Of a stretch of 64,000 nucleotides of DNA, positions 32,755 through 42,576 are shown piece after piece. A model generated the notes under the pieces. The model did not search any database, was not told where the DNA came from, and saw only the letters and a list, made by a program, of their open reading frames with translations. The DNA lies in contig JBHGNT010000004.1 in assembly GCA_043228905.1 (NCBI GenBank), forward strand, positions 22,134,001 to 22,198,000. The letters run 5' to 3'. Numbering within the stretch: the first letter of the stretch is position 1; every line of letters starts with the position of its first letter. The DNA comes from Azolla caroliniana (lineage: Eukaryota > Polypodiophyta). The translations under genes and the position numbers were made by a program.

Positions 32755-33182
32755 TGTCATGATATGGCAAGACTCGAACCCATGACCTTATGGTATATGG
32801 GTCGAGCTCTTGACCATCACACCATCTATTGTAATTCATAAGATATTATTTTCATTTTGTTTTATTATAAGAAAGTAATGTATATTCCAGATTTCTCTGG
32901 AACATTCTAGAAGTTTCAGGATTACTCCTGACAACACTATAAAAGAAGGCACTAGGCATTATGTTGAACCAAATTGGTTCAACGCCAGTCTTAAGCCTCT
33001 CAGCCGCTTTGTACTTATCTTTTCACATAATATATTAGCTGTTGTCATCATCTTTATCTCTCTCTCTCTCTCCTCTTCTCACTTCCTCTCTCGGGAATCT
33101 TACGCAGTCCCGTCCTCTTAGTACTAATAGTACTACTCTTTTTAGTACTAATTCCATCTCTGCTTTAGTACTATTCCTGACA
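32755..33182 (+). repeat. gypsy 3' LTR, full length (+)
   Basis: 428 bp, TGTCATGATATGG...ATTCCTGACA, after a polypurine tract and before the CAGAG duplication. Contains a near-palindrome (32,963-32,983), an ACTATAAAAGAAGG promoter-like motif (about 32,936) and a CT run (33,058-33,073). Confidence 0.92.
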
Positions 33183-34751
33183 CAGAGCATGTGTTGTTGA
33201 CCGATGAGGGGGAGCCGGAAAGGTTCGAAGAAGCGAAGGATGACACCCATAGCCGCAAGTGGTTGAGTGCCATGCAGGACAAGATGGATTCCCTGCATGA
33301 GAACCACACGTATGAATTGGTGGAGTTGCCGAAAGGAAAGAGGGCACTCCGAAACAAGTGGGTGTACAAGTTGAAACCGGGAGATGCCGGCAACCCTCCA
33401 AGGTGCAAGGCCAGGATCATGGTGAAGGGGTTCCAACAAAAGAAGGGTGTGGACTTCGACGAGATATTTGCCTCAGTAGTAAAGATGACTTCCCTGCGGA
33501 TGGTGCTGAGCATAGCGGCAAGCATGGACCTCGAGGTAGAGCAGTTAGAAGTGAAGAAGACGTTCCTCCATGGCGACCTCGAAGAGGAGATCTACATGCA
33601 GCAACCGGAGGGATTTGTGAAGAAAGGGAAGGAGCACCTGGTTTGCCGGTTAAAAAAGAGCCTCTACGGGTTAAAGCAGGCTCCCCGGCAATGGTACCGG
33701 AAGTTCGACTCCTTCATGGTCGATCAAGGGTACCACAAGACGCAGGCCGATCACTGCGTATTTGTGAAGAAGTTCGAAGGTGGAGACTTCCTGATACTCC
33801 TCTTGTACATGGACGACATGTTGATCGTCGGACGAGACCAAGTCAAGATACAGATGCTGAAGAAGGCCCTGAACCGGACCTTCTCAATGAAAGACTTGGG
33901 TCCGGCAAGACAGATGATGGGGATGCATATCATCCAGGACTGGCAAATGAAGCAATTGTGGCTGTCACAGGAGAAGTACGTGACAAAGGTGCTTCAGCAG
34001 TTCAACATGTCATATGCGAAACCGGTTGGATTGACAGTTCCGGAAAATTGCAGGTTATCCGGTAAGCAAAGCCCGAAGGCGAAGGCAGAGAAGGCGGATA
34101 TGATGAAGATACCATATGCCTCTGCCGTCGGGAGCCTAATGTACGCAATGGTGTGTACCCGACCGGATATCAGATATGCAGTCAGAGTGGTGAGCCGGTT
34201 TATGAGCAATCCCAGCAAGGAGCACTTGAATGCGGTAAAATGGATACTCCGATACTTGAAAGGCACCTCAAGTATGTGTCTCTGATTTGGCTCCGGTAAA
34301 CCCCAACTTGACGGTTTCACCGATTCGGATATGTCGACTGATGCGGATACCAGCCGGTCAACATCCGTATATGTCATGATATATGCAGGGGGAGTTGTTT
34401 CGTGGCAATCGAGGCTGCAGAAGACGGTTGCGTTGTCAACCACGGAAGTGGAGTACATGGCGGTTGTGGAAGCCGGCAATGAAATACTATGGATGAAGGA
34501 CTTCAGAAGAGCTAGGGATCCGGCAAGAGGAATACCGGCTCTATTGCGACAGTCAAAGTGCCATCCACCTTGCGAAGAACGCAACGTATCATTCCAAGAC
34601 GAAGCACATCCAGTGGAGGTACCATTGGATTCGGGAGCGAGTAGAAGACCGAGAGTTCGTGTTGACGAAGATCCACAAGGTGCTAACGCCCAACAAGCTA
34701 GACGCATGCCGGAAGCGGATCGGATTGACGAGGCATCCCATGCCAGAGTGA
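33183..34751 (+). pseudogene. copia C: reverse transcriptase - RNase H
   Basis: The frame opens HVLLTDEGEPERFEEAK and continues with ELPKGKRALRNKWVYKLKPG, VDFDEIFASVVKMTSLRM, KKTFLHGDLEEEIYMQQPEG (KKTFLHGDL where TAFLHGDL is usual), YGLKQAPRQWYRKF and the catalytic YMDD in LLLYMDDMLIVG. SAVGSLMYAMVCTRPDIRYA follows. RNase H is broken by TGA at 34,283-34,285 and by a frameshift near 34,515; remaining motifs are GFTDSDM and STTEVEYMAVVEAGNEILWM. Sequence style (Tork-like lineage) matches the integrase half at 24,926-25,948. Confidence 0.88.
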
Positions 34752-34761
34752 AGGGGGAGTT

Positions 34762-35043
34762 TGTTAGGATCTCGGTCCCTCCGGATGGGATACGAAGGCC
34801 CGACATCGGAAGACCCGGTGAGAACCGGATGTGGAGTACCCAGAACCGGATGTTGCAGGCCTGGTGAGAACCTGTCACCGGATGAAGGGACATATATGTA
34901 GATATGTTTCTGAGAGCCCATTGGGGCTATATCTATAAATAGTCCTAATGTCATATTAGTATAAATATGACCTAGGGCAAACAATGTGTGTTGTTGTTGT
35001 TGCTGTTATTATCTTTGTATAGCGTAATTTGTGTAACGACTGT

Positions 35044-35092
<49 letters not shown>

Positions 35093-35498
35093 AATACAGA
35101 GCATGTCTCTATTGTAACCGCCACCAGGCGAAGATTGTGAGCAAGAGGTCGTTGCCTCTGTGCTCCCTGTTGTACTCCTTCACATAGTGATAGTTTGGAG
35201 TCTGTGGACTCCCGTGGTTTTTCCCTCTTAGGGTTTTCCACGTTAACATCCTATGTATTCTCTTTCTGTTTGTGTACTTACCTCCATCCCCATTTCTTTT
35301 GTGTTTGATTGTCATCAAGTGATCTACGCTTCGGTTGTGGCCGGAGATTATTCCGCATATTTCTCGTCATGTTTGAATATTGGGACTCTTTGTAATATTT
35401 TGAGATGTGAATAATATAAAAGCATTTTATCCCGTGTTTGATCTCCATTCACGTGTTCTTGTGTGTAATAACTCTAGTTATATTTTTGCGATATAACA
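34762..35498 (+). repeat. 3' LTR of copia C (about 737 bp)
   Basis: Polypurine tract AAGGGGGAGTT, then TGTTAGGATC at 34,762. The likely end is ATATAACA at 35,498 (TGTTA/TAACA termini). Contains TATAAATAG (34,933) and a (GA)n microsatellite (35,048-35,092). The matching 5' LTR is not in the window. Confidence 0.7.
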
Positions 35499-36183
35499 TA
35501 CAATGAATACTTTTTGAGCTCCAATTTGTCACCCCCTCTAGTTGAGATCAATGGTTGTGAAAATCTCAAGATTATACAAGATTGGACTAAGTGTCTTTGT
35601 CAAAGTCGACATGCTTCATCGAATGGGATGGGTATTCTCCGAGATCTCACTTGGGGACTTGTTGAGAATTTGGTTAATGCTCATGACAAGGTTTTTAAGT
35701 TCACATTATCCCACTATGCCAAGTCCAACTACTTTGGTCAACTTTCTATCCTAAACCTTAAACCCAATGTTGGAGGTATATATAAGTCTTAACAACCATA
35801 CAAATAACATATTTGGTAGGAGATGGCTCATTTAGAATGTTCTAGAATATCCTCTTGCCTACTTGTCGTACATGGATTAGGTAGGAAGAGGGAGTTCCAT
35901 CTCGAATATTCTCTTTGGCTTATTGACCCATATGTATGAGCAAGAAGTAAAGGATTCGTACACTATATTAGGGATTGTTTGAGCATTAATCCAACATTTT
36001 GGTTCAATGCAAGTTGTGAATCTCTCCAGTTGAATTATCCCAAAATGACAAAGTTAGAGATGGAAGTACGATCTCAACCCATCATCAACATTTATAAAAA
36101 CATGAGTAGTTGCTTAGTTTAGTGGGAAAAGTAGTAACAATAATAGTGGAATATGTATATGTATATGTATGTATGTATGTATG

Positions 36184-36235
<52 letters not shown>

Positions 36236-39200
36236 TTAAATCAAACAGTGGGTGATGGAGGTATGGTCTCACCCCATCACCCACATCTAAAAAAGCAGGA
36301 GCAATTGCCCAATTCAGAGGGAGAAGTAGTTGTAGAAAAAGTAGAGCATATATAAGCTTGGGACATTATAAGGTTTGTGCAAAAATTAATGTAATCATTG
36401 TTGATCCATATTGTAAAGTTCTTTTAAGCAACCCTATTATGTCTAACACTCCTCCCTCTTAACACTTTAGTGTTAAAGTGATTAACCCATTTGACTTTCA
36501 ATATAATCAATTAACTAATTAAATTGGGACTTTAGTATATAAATTAAAACAACAAGAAGATATTGTCCTTTGTCGACCAACATGACACCTTACTATGCCT
36601 CTTGTAGCATTCAACTTGCTTGTGACTAGCTATCTAAGTGGTCATGCCCTTCAAAGATAGGATCCCGATAGGATGAACCATTTCCATGTGTCCAACCTCA
36701 ATAGCATGAAGTCAATCAAGTTGACTAGCTTTGGTGTAGCATACAAGAGTTGTCCTTTACTACAACCACACTAAGCTTTGTACCTAACCTTGAGAAGAAA
36801 ATTGTCGCAATGACCTCATTATCCACAACCACGACCATCATCATACCAATGTTAGAGGAGTGAGCCCTACAAAGATAAAGAAACATCAAGTAGCCAACTG
36901 AGTGTGAATTCAAAGGAAGACAAGAAACAAAGGTGCATGACTATGTTAGTGGGGAAGCCAAGATCAAGAACAAACTGCACACCAATCAATGTCCTTTAAC
37001 ATTAAGGAAGAAGCATGTGAACTAGTGTATGGTAGGGATCTCCTTATCATCACACCTCATAGGACGAAGTGGCTTGGAGAATCCACAAAAGAAGGCCAAG
37101 GGAGAAGAAAAACACAACAAAGTTGAAGGAATCCTAGTTTAGAACATGGCCTTTTGTTGATAATAAAGCTCATCCATTGTGAAGCATATTGTATAAATCC
37201 TACAAACATAGTAAAGAATAAAGAATATTGTTGTACACCATGCCGTGTGTAATGAGAGGGTGAAATGGAATAATAAACTTTACCATGGACACATCCTCTC
37301 AAGAGCTCCATGCATGTGTATTAGATAGAGGCAATTGCATGAAGGAGGTAGGACTTGTCTTGAGTCCCATGTTTTGTGCCACTAATAGGGCAAATATTTT
37401 ATTATTGGCATTGAACAATAATCGTACTTGATGAACTTATCCTTTCTAGTTCCCTTTTAGAAATTGCTACAACGAACTCTAATAGAAGGTTGAAAGCATC
37501 AACAATCCTGCCAAGGTGATAGTTTTGGCATGAAGAACACTCCAACCAACCCCAACATTTGATATTATCTTAACTTGATAATTGTTACGTCAAATCTGAA
37601 TAAGAAAGAAAATAAGCATTGTCCACAAATCAAGAAGCAACTAAGGATTGTTCGTGTGAGGAAGATCGATGAGAAGTGATCACATGGTGACTCATAACAA
37701 CAAGTGCAACTTGAGGAAGGGAAAACAATCTTCATGAAGCCCCAAAGGGCTTGGTCCTTAGATGAGAGGAAGGGAGAACACATGCATGAAGTGATGGAAG
37801 AAGGAAAAGTGAAGAATGTGCATTATGTAGACGAAAGACATAAACTAGCAACATCTTTTTGTCAGATCAATGATGAAAAAGTATAAATACCTTTCTCAAC
37901 TTGGATTTCATTGAAGGATATGGAGGGATGTAATATACTAAGTTAACTATGTGCACATGATAAGGTATGTGAAAATTGGATCCAATGTCTCCCAATGTTT
38001 TATCCATGATTGCCAAATCCAAATTTCATTGCAAGATTTCTTGACTCTTTAGTTATAGTCTCCATAAACATGTAATAATGACACAATGATACAGAACTTC
38101 TCATGTTAGCCATGACTTGAAAGAAGGGTTCAATCTCAATTCAAAAGTGATCCATGTTATAACATGTGTCTCCCATTGTACGGTTCCACAAAGATGTTTC
38201 CATGTACTTCAATGGTTAACAAATTTCCTCTTTCATTTGTTGAAGTCATTGCTTGACATTATTTGGCGCATCGCAAATTCAACTTGAATATTGCGCACTA
38301 TTTATTGTTGTCTATAGTGTGTCACACAACTTTAACTTTTTGAATGATATTTTGATTCATCGGTTGTAGTAAGGGAGTCAAAGCATGTGCTATCATATTG
38401 ATACAAGACAAGCATGAATAAAAGTAGTTGATCCGTATTAGTCAACTTGACATGGTGTTTGAAGGTGACCAAGCCTAAGGCTTATAATATTGAATGCCAT
38501 CAGCAATGAATGGAAAGTGATATGTCATTATATATTTCTCCACCTTAAGAGGATCAATTCACAATGGGTTTGTCAAAAAAACAATATTTGCTATATTCTT
38601 TCAAGTAGTGATGTAAACAATACTAGTCACCATAGATATTGGTGGCACTTTAAGTAAGCAAGAAGGTTAGGGATGAGGAGTTATACACTTGTTGATGGTT
38701 CAAGAATTTATAAGAAGATGGTGAAAAAACTTTATACTACCAATAAACAACAATTACCAATCCAATTGCACCAATAGAAAAAGCTGAATCCATTGGTTAG
38801 AATTGTTTTTCACCACCATAAATATTGATGTAACGAGGTCTTGTCTTTCCTTGCTTGGAAATATAACAATATTGTTAAGATAATCAACTATCTTCCAGAA
38901 GTTGCCAACACTTTTTTAATCTCCAAATACAAGTCTAAAAATTTGCTATAATGTGAATGATTTTCTTCTAAAGTTTATTTTGGCTTTTTTGTTTCATGTG
39001 AGGTGGTTAACAATGTGGTGATAAACGATGATATGGTAATAGGAAAAACATCATATATATTATGCATGCACATGATCAATCAATGGATGTTTTTGGCATC
39101 ATATACATATGCATTACAAAATAAATATATACATATAATTTTGTCTTTGTCATGTTGCACGCTACAACAATCTAGAATCTACAAGAAAAAATATATTAAT

Positions 39201-39779
39201 GTTTTTGAAAGGAGGTCCTTGTGCCGTGACATCTTGTCTCACATTGAAGTGAGTGCAAACTAAGTCATATGAAGGCAAAATGGTTCAGATGGCAAAGAAC
39301 ATCGTGGGTTGTAACATGTTCAATGTGTGCGGTTTCCCTGTTTGAAAAATGATTTTGTAGTTAGGTGCACCATATGTAGTATAATGGTGAAGCATGAGCC
39401 TCCATATTTTTCCCATGTCATGATACATATAGTGTTACAAGAAGGCCTCACTCATGGAGGAACTTTGATGCATCATAAAGCGTATTGTATCCTATCTTCT
39501 TAACCATTTTTTCATATTTTGTATCCAATTGGAATATTAAATATGGCTTTTCTATGTCTTTTGGATGCTTTTGCTTCATTTCCATACAATTCTAGGCAAT
39601 TGTTGTGACAAATTTCTTGAAGCTAATGCATGTATTCAACAACCCTTTTCCATGGCCATGATCTCAATGGGAGGTGATATTGTCTCAAGGAGGAGGGTAT
39701 ATGGTGTTTGTTTCTTGACTTTGAGAAAATTAGTAAGAAAACACTTTTGGAGATTTTCAAATTCTTTCTAAGCAAACTT
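35499..39779. other. long gene-poor stretch
   Basis: No convincing coding sequence or RNA gene. Contains a duplicated segment flanking a TA microsatellite (36,040-36,360). Everything else is AT-rich unique-looking sequence with only short random frames. Confidence 0.5.
36040..36360. repeat. diverged direct repeat on both sides of a (TA)n microsatellite
   Basis: About 110 bp at 36,045-36,160 (GATGGAAGTACGATCTCAAC ... AGTAGTTGC ... GTGGGAAAAGTAG) resemble 36,250-36,350 (GATGGAGGTATGGTCTCACC ... GAGCAATTGC ... AGGGAGAAGTAG). Between them lies GTATGTATG grading into (TA)n at 36,190-36,234. Confidence 0.55.
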
Positions 39780-40640
39780 AGAGAGAGAGAGATTGATTGG
39801 TGGTTATCCAATGATGTGGCTTGGCATAACTACCTAAAGAGGAGAGGGGGGGGGTCTGTGTCTAGAAAGAGACAAAATTATTTTCTAATGTCTGTGGGAT
39901 ATTGAATACAACTTGTGGGATGGGGTTCAACTCATGACGAGGATTGAACTTGGGTTCTCTTTGTTTTATAACTTTTAATTCTAGTGTGAAATAAACTAGA
40001 GATAGATAGTTATTAGATAGTAATTGAGTAGTACTTCTGGAATACATTCTCATCCAGATTTATGGGAAATAGGAAATGATTTGATATGAGTAGAAAACCA
40101 AAGATATTAAGGTATACACGACATAAGCATAATAAAACATCACAAAAATTCACTTTAAACCATGTGTTTGATTACAAAGAGAGCATGTTTCAAGTAGTTT
40201 GGCTTATGACAAGACTATATTGGAGGAGAAATCATTAACCAAAGTCTATGAATGTACGTACAATGAACTACGTTATTGATTATGATATGAGATATAGAAT
40301 CAAACCAATTGTCCATCATCAATCAATGGTTTCTTTGTACATGGTGGTGATGAGTAAAGCAACATGTGAGTATATATATATATAGGCAAATGGATGATGA
40401 TGTTTGTTTCTGATAGTGTGAAAACAAGCAAAAGTGTGTTTGGAGGCCAACTAAGTAAAACATGGTATGGTTATTAATTAGAAAAACAAAACAAAAACAT
40501 GGAGGCTATAAATATGTAGAACAAGATATAAGAATGTGGTTTTGTAATTTGTATAGATAAGACATAGAAAGGTGACTTGAGGAGGCAAAGACAATGATGT
40601 GGAAGCACAATATGATGTGGATGGAGCATGCAAATTTGAC
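39780..40640. repeat. distal copy of a roughly 1-kb tandem duplication upstream of TMKL1
   Basis: Aligns in order with 40,845-41,920. Shared blocks include TGGTTATCxAxTxATGTGG, AACTACCTAxAGAGGAGAG, ATACATTCTCATCCA, CCAATTGTCCATCATCAA and a GTGGAAGC end. Non-coding. Confidence 0.75.
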
Positions 40641-40844
40641 CTAAGGGACTATTTAACATATTATCGTCTAAGTGAGTCCTCCCTAAGATGGGGGAGTTAT
40701 TACTTAGAAGTCAAAACACTCTATGTGAAAATAATGCATGCACAAATGTGTTCACCATTCTTAATGGAGATTTGTGTATGACACTTAAGCTATCGCGTCT
40801 CACTAACAAATCATACTTCTTGCAATTTACATTAGAGTGCGATA

Positions 40845-41920
40845 GGTAGATAGATACATTGTGGTTATCGACTCATGTGGGACATCACAACTACCTACAG
40901 AGGAGAGGGTCTATGTGTATCTGGAAAGGTGTGAGTATTAGAATTACAATGGCCACACTCCCAAATTTGTAGCTTTATTGGAGGAGTAAATATAAAGATT
41001 GACAGTGTGCATGTACATCCAAAAGAGACGGATTCATATTCAAACGTCCATGGGAGATCAATATATTGGATGGATTGAACCCATGATGACTATCGATCTT
41101 GGCTCTCTTGTTTTTATGACTTTTAAATCCATTGTGAAATCAACTAGAGAGAGAGGGAGTTACTAGCTAGTAAGTTAGTCGTACTTTTGTAATACATTCT
41201 CATCCAAAACTATGGGAAATTGGAAATCATTTCACGTAATAGAAAGCAAAGACATGAAGGTACAAATGACAAATGTGTGATGACACATCAACAAATTCCA
41301 ATCTGAACTATTTGGTTGATTACAATCTTGAGCATGATTCAAGCACTCCTATTTATGAAGGGACAAAACTGGAGGACACATAATTAACTAAAGTCTATGA
41401 ACATATGTACATCGAACGATGTTATTGACCATGCGACAAGAAACTGAAACATAACCAATTGTCCATCATCAACCAATGGAGCGAGTCGAGTTCGTAAAGC
41501 AAGGAGCAGACAAACATGTGCACTATTGACATCGAGGGAGATTAAAGGGTTTTCTGTACATGGTCACAAAAGTGTAAAGATACATACAGTATACATATAT
41601 GCATGCATACATACATAAACATGCATACATACATACATACGTATATTATATGTTTATATATTATGCTTAAAAGGCAAGTGGATGATTGTATGACATATAG
41701 TGTGAAACGGAGAAGAGTATGTGTGTGTGTGTGGAGGCCAGCTAGGTAAATAGACCATTAGAAAAAAAAACCAACGAAGAACGTAAAGTCTACTTTTGTA
41801 GATAACGTAGACCAAGATATTAGGAGTCTAGTTCTGCAAATTTGTACAGACAAGACATGGGAAGGTGACGTGGAGGAGGGGAACGCTGACGTGGAAGCAG
41901 GGACAGGGGGACGTGGGGAG
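40845..41920. repeat. proximal copy of the roughly 1-kb tandem duplication
   Basis: Same block order as 39,780-40,640. Its right end forms the TMKL1 promoter. The ACGT motifs intact here appear as ATGT or ACTT in the distal copy. Confidence 0.75.
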
Positions 41921-41984
41921 AGGGCCAAGGTGACGTGGCGTATAGAAGAGCAGGGACAATGTGACGTGGCTCTACACACGTGTG
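41866..41984 (+). promoter_or_regulatory. ACGT-element cluster (five GACGTGG sites and a palindromic G-box) in the TMKL1 promoter
   Basis: TGACGTGG at 41,866, 41,887, 41,931 and 41,962, GGACGTGG at 41,909, and CACACGTGTG at 41,975-41,984. These match ABRE/TGA/G-box cores bound by plant bZIP and bHLH factors. They lie about 0.6-0.7 kb upstream of the TMKL1 ATG. That they act on TMKL1 is inference. Confidence 0.55.
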
Positions 41985-41993
41985 GAAATTTCC

Positions 41994-42116
41994 AGTTTTT
42001 TTTTTTGTTTTTTTTGCATCGGATCCTCTTTCTTTTTAAAAAAAAACTTTAATTTTTTTGTTTTTTTTTTGGGGGGGGGGGGGGGGTTCTGATTAATTAA
42101 TTAATTAATTAATTTG
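41994..42116. repeat. homopolymer tract: T runs, G16, then (TTAA)n
   Basis: T-rich runs at 41,995-42,070, 16 consecutive G at 42,071-42,086, then ATTAATTAATTAATTAATT. Run lengths in an assembly are prone to error. Confidence 0.8.
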
Positions 42117-42198
42117 ATTGCTTAATTCGGAGGGAAGAGAGAGGAAAATGATGGAAGAAGAAGGAAGAACTTCTGTTAGACTGTTAAGCCCTGCTGCT

Positions 42199-42341
42199 CT
42201 TCATTCTCTCTCTCTCTCCTTTGTCTCTCCTTCACACACACACGCACACTCCTTGTCTTCTCTCTCTTTCTCTCCTGGTCTTCACTGTCTCTCTCTTTCC
42301 TTTCTTTGCCTTCACACACACACACACACTCTCTCTCCTTG

Positions 42342-42376
<35 letters not shown>

Positions 42377-42462
42377 TGTCTTCTCTCTCCTTTGCCTTCG
42401 CACACACACACTCTCTCTCTCCTTGTCTTCTCTCTCTCTCTCTCTCTCTCTTCCCCTGTTCC
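42199..42462 (+). repeat. CT/CA-rich tandem repeat in the TMKL1 5' leader
   Basis: Three imperfect units of CACACACA, then (CT)n, then CCTTGTCTTCTCTCTC, between the presumed transcription start and the ATG. GA/CT repeats in plant leaders can bind BPC-type factors; no direct evidence here. Confidence 0.7.
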
Positions 42463-42576
42463 TGCCCTGTGACTTCGTCTCCATCCCCTGTTTCACTCAG
42501 TCACTCAGAGCTCGCTCCGCTCCGCTCCATATCCGCCGCCGCCATTACCACCAGCGCCGCCACAACCACCACCACC

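Larger units (their letters stand above)
29370..33182. mobile_element. composite Ty3/gypsy (chromovirus) insertion with LTRs in opposite orientations
   Basis: The outer ends are TGTCATG... (29,370) and ...CTGACA (33,182), flanked by the 5-bp duplication CAGAG (29,365-29,369; 33,183-33,187). Internal order: partial LTR (+), full LTR (-), protease-gag (-), integrase C-terminus and chromodomain (+), full LTR (+). Removal with one CAGAG restores the copia C frame. The simplest history is a + oriented element whose 5' LTR received a - oriented relative, followed by a deletion that removed the second element's 5' LTR and the first element's gag to mid-integrase. This is inference from the junctions. 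Confidence 0.8.

Noticed and set aside
39930-39965. B-box-like GTTCAACTC and GGATTGAAC motifs as a tRNA gene
   Set aside because: No pairing stems or A box; part of the tandem duplication.
42118-42576. Upstream in-frame extension of TMKL1
   Set aside because: Encodes Ser/Leu/His-Thr repeats from the CT/CA microsatellite; the signal peptide begins at the ATG at 42,577.
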